A stretch of 64,000 nucleotides of DNA, taken from assembly GCF_000010725.1 (NCBI RefSeq), contig NC_013854.1, positions 2,881,001-2,945,000 on the forward strand, read 5' to 3'. This DNA comes from Azospirillum sp. B510. GTDB taxonomy: Bacteria > Pseudomonadota > Alphaproteobacteria > Azospirillales > Azospirillaceae. The position numbers were made by a program, and so were the translations under genes. Shown piece by piece: positions 52,733 to 64,000 of the stretch (position 1 is its first letter; the number at the start of each line of letters is the position of its first letter). The notes beneath the pieces are model-generated. The model was not told the origin of the DNA. It saw nothing but the letters and a program-made list of their open reading frames with translations, and searched no databases.

Positions 52733-52937
52733 CGCCCCCAATCCCACCGACCCCCGCAAGGCCATTCCCACGGGCCGCGCAGGATGGACCGGCCGACCGG
52801 GTGCCGCAAGTGGCCCGGAACACCTACCCCGCCGGGCATCCACACCGGACGCCCATGGTTGACGCCACGCCCGCCCGGCCCTAGGGTCTTGGCCCTCATT
52901 CCCAACTTTATCCTTGTGGTTTCGAAAGGGTCCGACG

Positions 52938-54506
52938 ATGACCGGCGAACGGGATCTGGCGTTGCAGGCGAAGGCATGGCCGTTCGAGGAGGCGCGCAAA
53001 CTGGTGGCGCGCTTCGCGAAAGCGCCGCCCGCCAAAGGCTATGTCCTGTTCGAGACCGGCTATGGTCCGTCGGGCCTGCCGCATCTCGGCACCTTCGGCG
53101 AGGTGGCGCGCACCAGCATGGTGCGTCACGCCTTCCAGACCATGAGCGACATTCCGACCAAGCTGTTCTGCTTCTCGGACGACATGGATGGGCTGCGCAA
53201 GGTCCCCGACAACATCCCCAACAAGGAGATGGTGGCGGCCAGTCTCGGCAAGCCGCTGACCCAGGTGCCCGACCCCTTCGGCACCCATGACAGCTTCGGC
53301 GCCCACAACAACGCCCGGCTGCGCGCCTTCCTCGACAGCTTCGGCTTCGAGTACGAGTTCCAGTCCTCGACCGACTGGTACAAGTCCGGCCGCTTCGACC
53401 AGGCGCTGCTCGGCATCCTCCGCCATTACGACGAGGTGATGGCGGTGATGCTGCCGACGCTGGGTGCCGAGCGTCAGGCCACATACAGCCCCTTCCTGCC
53501 GGTCTCCCCCTCGACCGGCCGGGTGCTCCAGGTGCCGATGCTGGAGCGCGACGCCGACGCCGGCACCATCGTCTTCGAGGATGAGGACGGCAGACATGTC
53601 GAACTGCCGGTCACCGGCGGCCATGTGAAGCTGCAATGGAAGCCCGACTGGGGCATGCGCTGGTTCGGCCTCGGCGTCGATTACGAGATGTACGGCAAGG
53701 ACCTGATCCCGTCGGCCGATCTCGCCGGCAAGATCTGCAAGATCCTCGGCGGCACCCCGCCGGAGGGCTTCAATTACGAGCTGTTCCTCGACGACAAGGG
53801 CCAGAAGATCTCCAAGTCGAAGGGCAACGGCCTGACGATGGAGGAATGGCTGGCCTACGCGCCGCAGGAAAGCCTCGCCCTCTACATGTTCCAGAAGCCG
53901 AAGTCGGCCAAGCGCCTCTATTTCGACGTCATCCCGCGCGCCGTCGACGAGTATCTGACCTTCGTCGACAAGGTCCATGGCGAGGAGCCGGCCAGGAAAC
54001 TGGAGAATCCGGCCTGGCACATTCATAACGGCAAGCCGCCGGCCGTGCGCTCCGACGTGTCGTTCAACCTGCTGCTCAATCTGGCCGGTGCGGCGAATGC
54101 CGAGACCAAGGACGCCATGTGGGGCTTCATCCGCCGCTACGCGCCGGACGCCACGCCGGAGAACAGCCCCTTCCTGGACAGCCTCGTCGGTTATGCCGTG
54201 CGCTACTACCAGGATCAGGTGAAGCCGACCAAGCGGTTCCGCGCCCCCAGCGACGCCGAACGCGCGGCGTTGCGGGACCTGCTGGTCAAGCTGGACAGCC
54301 TGCCGGGCGACGCCCGCGCCGACACCATCCAGAACGAGGTGTTCGAGGTGGGCAAGGCCCATGGCTTCACCGAGCTGCGCGCCTGGTTCCAGGCGCTGTA
54401 CGAAGTGCTGCTGGGCCAGACCACCGGCCCGCGCATGGGGTCCTTCATCCAGCTCTACGGCGTCGAGGAGACCAAGGCGCTGATCCGCGGGAAGCTGACG
54501 GCCTGA
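52938..54506 (+). CDS. lysK: Lysyl-tRNA synthetase, class I
   Basis: 522 residues from [12 protein letters not shown] with GAAAGGG 7 bases upstream. The class I signatures are [13 protein letters not shown] (HIGH-like) and KISKSKGNG (KMSKS-like). It charges tRNA-Lys in place of the class II LysS used by most bacteria; class I is usual in many alphaproteobacteria, so this is probably the only LysRS of the cell. Downstream hairpin at 54528-54557. Confidence 0.95.
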   Translation: MTGERDLALQAKAWPFEEARKLVARFAKAPPAKGYVLFETGYGPSGLPHLGTFGEVARTSMVRHAFQTMSDIPTKLFCFSDDMDGLRKVPDNIPNKEMVAASLGKPLTQVPDPFGTHDSFGAHNNARLRAFLDSFGFEYEFQSSTDWYKSGRFDQALLGILRHYDEVMAVMLPTLGAERQATYSPFLPVSPSTGRVLQVPMLERDADAGTIVFEDEDGRHVELPVTGGHVKLQWKPDWGMRWFGLGVDYEMYGKDLIPSADLAGKICKILGGTPPEGFNYELFLDDKGQKISKSKGNGLTMEEWLAYAPQESLALYMFQKPKSAKRLYFDVIPRAVDEYLTFVDKVHGEEPARKLENPAWHIHNGKPPAVRSDVSFNLLLNLAGAANAETKDAMWGFIRRYAPDATPENSPFLDSLVGYAVRYYQDQVKPTKRFRAPSDAERAALRDLLVKLDSLPGDARADTIQNEVFEVGKAHGFTELRAWFQALYEVLLGQTTGPRMGSFIQLYGVEETKALIRGKLTA

Positions 54507-54527
54507 TCGCCGCCCGCTTCCGGAAAA

Positions 54528-54557
54528 GAGGGGGTGGCGCGTTTGGCCCACCCCCTC
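54528..54557 (+). terminator. Hairpin after lysK
   Basis: A perfect 10-bp stem GAGGGGGTGG (54528-54537) with its complement at 54548-54557 and a 10-base loop, 21 bases after the lysK stop. There is no T run downstream, but AAAAG precedes it. Confidence 0.5.
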
Positions 54558-54676
54558 CACAAAGCCGTTGCATCCCCGGCTGTTTGGCAGGCCATGTCTG
54601 GCAAAGACCGCGTTCTCTTGACAAATTTTGCCATAGCTCCAGTCTTCGGGTGAGGATGATCGCGAGGAGGGGTGAG

Positions 54677-54928
54677 ATGCCGACGCTGAACATCAGCCTG
54701 CCCGAGAAGCTGGCCTCCTTCGTCGAGCAGCAAGTCGCGAGCGGCGGCTACTCATCGCAAAGCGAGGTGGTGCGTGATGCGCTTCGCCTGCTCCACCGGG
54801 AACGGGCAGCTGAGCACGAGCGACAGGAGATGCTTCGGCACGCCGTTCTGGTCGGACTCGATGATTGGAAGGCCGGTCGTCTCGACGACCGTCCCATTGA
54901 CGAGATACTCGATGAAATCGAGGGCTGA
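54677..54928 (+). CDS. ParD-type antitoxin
   Basis: 83 residues from MPTLNISLPEKLASF with GAGGGGTGAG upstream. Ribbon-helix-helix N-terminus (about 1-45, including SSQSEVVRDALRLL) and an acidic C-terminal tail (RLDDRPIDEILDEIEG) for toxin binding. It represses its own operon with the toxin. A TTGACA at 54618-54623 could be part of the promoter. The ParE-type gene begins 3 bases after its stop. Confidence 0.88.
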   Translation: MPTLNISLPEKLASFVEQQVASGGYSSQSEVVRDALRLLHRERAAEHERQEMLRHAVLVGLDDWKAGRLDDRPIDEILDEIEG

Positions 54929-54931
54929 GCT

Positions 54932-55297
54932 TTGGGTGCTTATCGCGTCACCGACGCGGCGAAACAGGACTTCCGGGTGGTCCTGAAGGAAACCGGTGAG
55001 CGGTTCGGAACACACCAGCGACAGATCTACAAAGGGCTGATCGCCACCGCGGTCAAGATGGTCGCGACCGACCCCGGCCGTGGCGCTTCCTGGGACAGAA
55101 GCGCTATTTTGCCCGGCCTCCGGGCATTCCACCTGGAGAACGCTGCTGGCAGGTGCGGAGCGGCCGCGCACACGCTGTATTATGCGGTGGAGCATTCAGC
55201 CGGAGGTTCCCCGCGTGTCGTCATCCTGCGTTTGCTGCACGAGAGCATGGAGCCAAAGCTGCACATCGCCCGGACCAGCCATCCCAAGTCCCCCTGA
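54932..55297 (+). CDS. ParE-type toxin
   Basis: 121 residues from a TTG at 54932. YRVTDAAKQDFRVVLKETGERFG, ATAVKMVATDPGRGASW, LPGLRAFHLENA and RVVILRLLHESMEPKLHI match the RelE/ParE plasmid stabilisation family; ParE members poison DNA gyrase. The family usually begins near here, and the antitoxin stop is 3 bases upstream. Confidence 0.85.
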   Translation: MGAYRVTDAAKQDFRVVLKETGERFGTHQRQIYKGLIATAVKMVATDPGRGASWDRSAILPGLRAFHLENAAGRCGAAAHTLYYAVEHSAGGSPRVVILRLLHESMEPKLHIARTSHPKSP

Positions 55298-55694
55298 ACA
55301 AGGGATCGCCCCGAAGCCAAGCAATCAAGGGGCGCGGATAACATCCAAGCGTTTGGGCCGACAGCTTTGAGTGATGGCCGGCGCGTTCGGTGCCCCCCTT
55401 TTTTTTCGTTCACGAACTTTTTCGCGCATCACGGTTTTCGCATTCGATCGTTCATCCACCCCGCAATCTGGACTTTGCCCGAAAAAAGGGCGGAAATCTG
55501 CCTTTCCGCGCGCCTAATAGGCAAACCAAACAAAATTCCATACCGCGCTATGCGCATGTCGCACCGCACCAATTCGAAATCCGTGGTACCGCTAACACGG
55601 CCGTGGCCATACACTCCGCCGCGTTACTGCATTTTGCAGTGCGTTTCCTCCCTAGACTAAAGGCCGCACCCAATTGGGTTGCGGCCCTTTTTTT
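55298..55694 (+). ncRNA. Candidate small RNA ending at a strong terminator
   Basis: The gap 55298-55861 has no convincing ORF and is locally more AT-rich than its surroundings. It contains ACTGCATTTTGCAGT (a small hairpin) near 55626-55640, a CCTCCC anti-Shine-Dalgarno-like stretch near 55647-55652, and then the terminator at 55662-55694. This layout resembles alphaproteobacterial sRNAs with CCTCC loops, but the 5' end and promoter are not defined. The remainder (55695-55861) holds nothing I recognise. Confidence 0.3.
55662..55694 (+). terminator. Strong intrinsic terminator with no gene upstream
   Basis: GGCCGCACCCAA (55662-55673) pairs with TTGGGTTGCGGCC ending at 55686 (one bulge), followed by a run of seven T (55688-55694). 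The nearest upstream gene, the ParE toxin, ends 365 bases before. Confidence 0.8.
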
Positions 55695-55861
55695 GTTCCG
55701 ATGCTCCAGTCCCCGTCTATCGCCATGGGATGGCCCCTTTAATCCCCCCTGTGATGGCCGTCACAGCCATGATCAATAAAATACCAGATAAATTGCTACA
55801 GTATGGGCGGCGGGCCTGGGCGGCCGGCCGATCGGGATGACTTGAGGAGGGAGGGCGTGGG

Positions 55862-56758
55862 ATGACCGCCGATCCGCCGCCGTTCGAACGCCATCATCGT
55901 GCGGCTCGAGCTCTGGTCAGCACCTTCCAGGAGGCGCTGGAACCGCAATTCACCGCCAAGGGCGTGCTGTCGCGCGAGGAGTTCACCCGCGCGATGGGGC
56001 TGATGATGGCGCATTGGCCGTCGGTGCTGCCGCTGTTCGCGTCGATCTGCCACGCCTGCACGGCCGGTTCCTGCGGCGGCTGCGCGACGGCGGAGGACAG
56101 CCACGGGCGGCTCCAGCCCGATGAACGCCGCCGCGATTTCGTCACGCGCCTGATGGTGTCGGCCCTGCGCAGCAGACTGCCCGACAGCATGGACCCGGTC
56201 ACCGGCGCCAGTTTTCCCGAGGTGATCGTTCCCGGTCTGCAATCCACCCTGACCGCGCTGTTCTATGAAAAGGAATGGCAGGCGATGAATGCCAGCGCGC
56301 TGGCCCTGTTCAACCGGCTGGGGACCGACCGCGATGCCGAGGTCTGGCAACGGCTGGCGCATGAGGAGGCGCTGGCGGTTCTGGCCGACACGCCCTTCAT
56401 CCGGGTGATGCTGCGCTTCCGCCAATTCCATCAACAGCGCCAAACCTTCATCAAACGGATGACCGGCCAGTTGCGCGACCGGCATTTCGTCTTCGCCGAG
56501 GAGCATTTCCAGATGCTGTTCGACGGCCTGTTCGGCCATTTGCGCGACGGGTTGCGCACCGAGCTGGACCGCGCCCGCACCGACATCCATTACGGCGAGG
56601 GCACGGCGGAGGCGCTGATGCGCATCTTCGACCAGTTCGACAAGCACCGGCAGGACCAGGCCGCCCCCGTCCACGTGCTGGGCGGCCGGCAGATGCCACG
56701 TCCGATGCTGGCCCAGCGCAGCATGCTGGGGGCCACCCCGGCGGCCAGGCGGCGCTGA
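55862..56758 (+). CDS. Uncharacterised protein with CxxC-rich segment
   Basis: 298 residues. Mostly helical; one Cys-rich stretch, SICHACTAGSCGGCATAED (about 60-78), with C-x2-C-x4-C-x2-C spacing that could bind zinc or an iron-sulphur cluster. The rest (FHQQRQTFIKRMTGQLRDR, FDGLFGHLRDGLRTELDR) is charged. It sits before the DUF2336 gene on the same strand. No family recognised. Confidence 0.75.
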   Translation: MTADPPPFERHHRAARALVSTFQEALEPQFTAKGVLSREEFTRAMGLMMAHWPSVLPLFASICHACTAGSCGGCATAEDSHGRLQPDERRRDFVTRLMVSALRSRLPDSMDPVTGASFPEVIVPGLQSTLTALFYEKEWQAMNASALALFNRLGTDRDAEVWQRLAHEEALAVLADTPFIRVMLRFRQFHQQRQTFIKRMTGQLRDRHFVFAEEHFQMLFDGLFGHLRDGLRTELDRARTDIHYGEGTAEALMRIFDQFDKHRQDQAAPVHVLGGRQMPRPMLAQRSMLGATPAARRR

Positions 56759-56803
56759 CCCCCGACAGGGAATTAGGGGGCCGTTAACCAGGGGAGGGCT
56801 TGG

Positions 56804-56860
56804 ATGGAGTTCATGAGTCCGCAACACCCGCCGTTCACCCGGCGCAACCACAAGGCTTGA
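56804..56860 (+). CDS. Possible 18-codon upstream ORF
   Basis: MEFMSPQHPPFTRRNHKA with GGGGAGGG 8 bases before the ATG. Its TGA is 6 bases before the GTG start of the DUF2336 gene, so it may be a translational leader coupling to that gene. Confidence 0.35.
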   Translation: MEFMSPQHPPFTRRNHKA

Positions 56861-56866
56861 GGTCCG

Positions 56867-58111
56867 GTGACCGCCCGGCGCTCCCCCTCCACCCCGGCCC
56901 GCCATGCCCCGGCCACTCGGCCGGCGGACAGGGAATGCGGCGTGGCCCCCGAGCTGATGGACTATTTGTTCGCCGAACAGCCTCGATCCGGGCCGATACC
57001 GGAGGTGGCTGTCCCGGTAACGGCTCCCCCGCCCGGCCACGGCATCGCCCGCCAACTGGGTGACGCGCTGGTCGAATCGCGGCTGGCCGGCATGGGGGAT
57101 GCCGATGTGCGGTCCACCCTGGCGCGCAAGCTGTGCAGGTTGCTGCCCGACCTGCCGCCGGGCGGCGCCGACACCGTCAGCGCCGTCGCCGTGCGCGCCC
57201 TGGAACAGTTGGCCCGCGACCACATCGTCCGTGTGCGCGAGGCGCTGGCGACGGCGATCAAGGACATCGCCTGCGCGCCGCCATCGGTGGTGACGGCGCT
57301 GGCGCGCGACGTCGAGCGGTCGGTGGCGGAGCCGGTGCTGCGCTGCTGCGCGGCACTCGGCGACGAGGATCTGCTGGACATCGTCGCCGCCGCCCCCGCC
57401 GGCTGGGCGCTGTCGGCCATCGCCCGCCGCCACAGCATCGGCGCCGCCCTGTCCGACGCCATCGCCGGCAGCGGCCATGCCGAGGCGACCGGCCTCCTGC
57501 TCGACAACAGCGGGGCGGTGATCGCCGAACCGACGCTCGACCGGCTGGTCGACGAGGCCGTCCATCATCCCGACTGGCGGGAGAAGCTGGCGCGCCGTCC
57601 CGCCCTGCCCCGCCGGCTGGCTCTGCGGCTGGCCGATTTCGTCGATCTGGCGGTGATGGACGCGCTGCGCCGCCGCGCCGATCTCGATGACGCCACGGTG
57701 GCGGAGATCGCCGCCACGACCCGCCGCCGCATCGATTGGGCCGAAGCCCCCGATCAGGCCAAGTCGCCGGAACGCCGCGCCGTCCGCCTGCACCGGCTCG
57801 GCAAGTTGGACGAGACCGCGCTGGGCGATGCGATGTCATGGAACGAGACGGGATTCTTGCGGGCGGCGCTCACGCTCCGCGCCCGCGTGGCGCCGGAGGT
57901 GGTGGAGTTGATCCTGGATGCCCACGACCCGCAGGCCGTCACGGCGCTGGTCTGGCGCGCCGGCCTGTCGATGCGCTGCGCCATGCAGGTCCAGGCCCGC
58001 GCCGCCGGCATCCACCCGCGCGCCATGCTGAACGCCCGGCGGGGCAGCGGCTTCCCGCTGTCCCCCGCCGAAATGGCCCGCCATCTGGAACGCTACGGCA
58101 TCGGGCCTTGA
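56867..58111 (+). CDS. DUF2336 family protein
   Basis: 414 residues from a GTG. Composed of alpha-helical HEAT-like repeats: VRSTLARKLCRLLPDLPP, VRALEQLARDHIVRVREALATAIKD, VTALARDVERSVAEPVLRCCAAL and LIDEAVHHPDWREKLARRPALP-like LVDEAVHHPDWREKLARRP, the last being the most typical DUF2336 element. Common in alphaproteobacteria, with no established biochemical role. In-frame with no internal stop; the start may be further downstream (VAPELMDYL). Confidence 0.8.
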   Translation: MTARRSPSTPARHAPATRPADRECGVAPELMDYLFAEQPRSGPIPEVAVPVTAPPPGHGIARQLGDALVESRLAGMGDADVRSTLARKLCRLLPDLPPGGADTVSAVAVRALEQLARDHIVRVREALATAIKDIACAPPSVVTALARDVERSVAEPVLRCCAALGDEDLLDIVAAAPAGWALSAIARRHSIGAALSDAIAGSGHAEATGLLLDNSGAVIAEPTLDRLVDEAVHHPDWREKLARRPALPRRLALRLADFVDLAVMDALRRRADLDDATVAEIAATTRRRIDWAEAPDQAKSPERRAVRLHRLGKLDETALGDAMSWNETGFLRAALTLRARVAPEVVELILDAHDPQAVTALVWRAGLSMRCAMQVQARAAGIHPRAMLNARRGSGFPLSPAEMARHLERYGIGP

Positions 58112-58126
58112 GCACTCAGCGCCCTT

Positions 58127-58615
58127 TTACTGCACGCCGCCGCGCGGCATCGGCTGGCGCGGGGTGGCGCGGCCGGTGTGCGGGACCGGGGTGTCGGGCA
58201 AGACCTCCTTGTAATAGGGACCGCGGTCGGTCGGGCCTTCCATCGCCTCGGCCGGGGTGACGATCTGCTCGCCGGTGCCGGCGTCGAAGGCGATCAGCGC
58301 CTGCTGGCGCACCTTCAGGCAGGCGTCGCGCTTGGCCGCCATCTCCGGCGTCAGCGAGCCGTCCAGCGTCACCAGCGGCAGCACCCAGTCCGCCCGCTGG
58401 TTCTCGGGGATGGAGGTGTAGACGTAGTTGGTCAGCGTCTGGCAATGGGCGACGCTGCCCGCCGCCGCCGCGTCGGTGATCGGCGCCGCGGCGATGGCGG
58501 CGGTATAGTCGCCGACCGTCTGCGCCCGGGCCTCGGCCGAGACGGCGGCGACGCCGGCCGCCAGGGCCAGCGACAGGGTCAGACCGGGAATGATACGGGC
58601 CGTGAGTTTGGCCAT
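58127..58615 (-). CDS. Exported protein of unknown function
   Basis: 162 residues. Signal peptide 1-31 (MAKLTARIIPGLTLSLALAAG to ARAQ). The mature part has two Cys (HCQTLTNYVYTS and RDACLKVRQQAL) that could form a disulphide, and a Pro-rich tail. Probably periplasmic. It converges with the DUF2336 gene and diverges from mdh. Confidence 0.75.
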   Translation of the reverse strand: MAKLTARIIPGLTLSLALAAGVAAVSAEARAQTVGDYTAAIAAAPITDAAAAGSVAHCQTLTNYVYTSIPENQRADWVLPLVTLDGSLTPEMAAKRDACLKVRQQALIAFDAGTGEQIVTPAEAMEGPTDRGPYYKEVLPDTPVPHTGRATPRQPMPRGGVQ

Positions 58616-58864
58616 TGACGCTCTCCTTCGACCATCTTGGTACGAGTTGGGAACCGGACCTGAACCATACGTATAAGGCCGAACGGGCCCGGCGTTGGAA
58701 GGGATTGTTGGAAAGGATCATCGGGGGTGCGACGCAACGCTGCAATGCCCGATTATGGTCGGGTTCGCGGTCGGGCTTGCCCTCCGCGACAAAACGCGCT
58801 ACCTACGCTTCCGAAATCTCGGGGCGCTGGATCCCTAAGACGTTAGAATGACCGACGGTTCTAG

Positions 58865-59878
<1,014 letters not shown>

Positions 59879-59897
59879 AGGACGAACCGCGCGGTCT

Positions 59898-59940
59898 CCG
59901 GCGCTCTCCCCACCCATTTCCGGGGCCGGGAGAGCGCCGG
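59898..59940. terminator. Hairpin between mdh and sucC
   Basis: A perfect 13-bp stem CCGGCGCTCTCCC (59898-59910) with its complement at 59928-59940 and a 17-base loop. No T run, so it may be an RNA stabiliser or a partial terminator inside the operon. Confidence 0.6.
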
Positions 59941-60009
59941 TGGTGCGCCCGTCTCGTCTTTCAGTCGATCCGGTCTTGTAAGCCGAACCAAAAAACAGAT
60001 GGACGCCCG

Positions 60010-61206
<1,197 letters not shown>

Positions 61207-61207
61207 A

Positions 61208-62083
61208 ATGGCTGTTCTCGTCGATAAGAACACGAAGGTGATCTGCCAGGGCTTCACCGGAGCCCAGGGCACCTTCCACTCCGAGCAGGCCATCGCCTAC
61301 GGCACCAAGATGGTCGGCGGCGTGACCCCCGGCAAGGGCGGCGCCAAGCATCTTGACCTGCCGATCTTCGACACCGTCGCCGAGGCGGTCGAGAAGACCG
61401 GGGCCAACGCCTCGGTGATCTATGTGCCGCCGCCCTTCGCGGCCGACGCGATCCTGGAGGCGATCGACGCCGAGATCCCGCTGGTGGTCTGCATCACCGA
61501 AGGCATCCCGGTGCTCGACATGGTCCGCGTCAAGCGCGCCCTCAACGGCTCCGCCACGCGCCTGATCGGCCCGAACTGCCCCGGCGTCATCACGCCGGAC
61601 GAGTGCAAGATCGGCATCATGCCGGGCCACATCCACAAGCGTGGCAAGATCGGCATCGTCTCGCGCTCCGGCACGCTGACCTATGAGGCCGTCGCGCAGA
61701 CCACGGCGGCCGGTCTCGGCCAGACCACCTGCATCGGCATCGGCGGCGACCCGGTCAACGGCACCAACTTCGTCGACAGCCTGGAGCTGTTCGTGAAGGA
61801 CCCGGAGACCGAGGGCATCATCATGATCGGCGAGATCGGCGGTGACGCCGAGGTCAAGGGCGCGGAGTTCATCAAGGCGTCGGGCACGAGGAAGCCGGTC
61901 GTCGGCTTCATCGCCGGCCGCACGGCGCCTCCGGGCCGCCGCATGGGCCATGCCGGTGCCGTCATCTCCGGCGGCAACGACACCGCCGACTTCAAGATCG
62001 ACTTCATGAAGTCGGTCGGCATCGCCGTCGCCGACAGCCCCGCCAGCCTGGGCTCCACCATGCTGAAGGTGTTCAAGGGCTGA
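61208..62083 (+). CDS. sucD: Succinyl-CoA synthetase alpha subunit
   Basis: 291 residues. [20 protein letters not shown] (CoA-binding), [31 protein letters not shown] and [13 protein letters not shown] with the His that is phosphorylated. Coupled to sucC. Followed by a hairpin and sucA. Confidence 0.97.
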   Translation: MAVLVDKNTKVICQGFTGAQGTFHSEQAIAYGTKMVGGVTPGKGGAKHLDLPIFDTVAEAVEKTGANASVIYVPPPFAADAILEAIDAEIPLVVCITEGIPVLDMVRVKRALNGSATRLIGPNCPGVITPDECKIGIMPGHIHKRGKIGIVSRSGTLTYEAVAQTTAAGLGQTTCIGIGGDPVNGTNFVDSLELFVKDPETEGIIMIGEIGGDAEVKGAEFIKASGTRKPVVGFIAGRTAPPGRRMGHAGAVISGGNDTADFKIDFMKSVGIAVADSPASLGSTMLKVFKG

Positions 62084-62089
62084 TCGCTG

Positions 62090-62118
62090 GCGGGCGTCGC
62101 GTCACCCGTGACGCCCGC
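62090..62118 (+). terminator. Hairpin between sucD and sucA
   Basis: A perfect 9-bp stem GCGGGCGTC (62090-62098) with its complement at 62110-62118 and an 11-base loop, starting 7 bases after sucD. No T run; probably not a full terminator. The gap to sucA (62084-62329) holds nothing else clear. Confidence 0.55.
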
Positions 62119-62329
62119 GGCCGGCTGCCTTTGAGAAAAGAGGAGAACGGGCGGGACGCGGCCGCGCCCCGCCCGCCGCCCCTCTGGACGGACGGTCCTG
62201 GAGACCCATATGCAAGCGTCGGCGCCCATCCTGCCGGCGTTGGCACATGGGGAGCCAACGATCCCCCGTTCCCTTCCGCCTCAAAACCATCTCCCACAGG
62301 GACCCGGGCGTACGGCCCGAGGTGAAACC

Positions 62330-64000
<1,671 letters not shown>

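Noticed and set aside
55390..55779. Open frame of 129 codons in the gap after the ParE gene
   Set aside because: It spans a strong terminator, has poor codon use for this genome and no ribosome binding site.

Overview
The window is high-GC alphaproteobacterial chromosome, most like Azospirillum or a related Rhodospirillales member. This is inferred from the mdh-sucC-sucD-sucA order, a class I lysyl-tRNA synthetase, a DUF2336 protein, and the gene families and codon use; no database search was possible. An apparently intact prophage of about 36 kb (2764-38910) sits in the 3' end of a tRNA-Thr(CGT) gene. Housekeeping DNA lies on both sides.

Left flank (1-2763): a molybdopterin-binding-domain (CinA-type) protein, sfsA and map, then the map terminator and the old terminator of the tRNA-Thr gene, now cut off from it.

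Prophage (2764-38910): a temperate, short-tailed (podovirus-type) phage. Right to left it holds integrase, a small proline-rich protein, an XRE-ParB fusion, an AlpA/excisionase-like protein and a LexA-type DNA-binding protein, all on +. Next come a membrane-protein moron, a CI/Cro-type divergent switch (32.4-33.2 kb), a set of small early genes, primase and helicase. Then a 231-bp dyad-symmetric box array, small and large terminase, portal, scaffold, capsid, tail-tube proteins, a GNAT protein, three internal virion proteins plus a polyvalent nuclease-type protein, tail fibre, a discoidin-like protein and a lysis cassette. A 46-bp att duplication bounds it. I see no RNA polymerase, reverse transcriptase or CRISPR.

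Two DNA-level signals stand out. (1) The palindrome GAACCNGGTTC occurs exactly ten times across the prophage, nine times inside genes in different reading frames, and I found none in the flanking chromosome. (2) Between helicase and terminase, twelve CGTTAGG-type heptamers form four triplets whose positions mirror each other exactly about base 27020. Either could be the cis-acting part of an undescribed partition, silencing, replication or packaging system; the XRE-ParB fusion and the LexA-like protein are the obvious candidate binders of the first.

Right flank (38940-64000): recQ, a 24-codon ORF between two strong hairpins, mutT-GNAT, argJ, a parvulin-type isomerase, secA, mscL, a periplasmic-sensor GGDEF-EAL protein, an ArsR-SRPBCC pair, an SMR transporter, class I lysyl-tRNA synthetase, a ParDE toxin-antitoxin pair, an uncharacterised protein, a DUF2336 protein, a periplasmic protein, and the TCA-cycle run mdh-sucC-sucD-sucA, with sucA cut by the window end.
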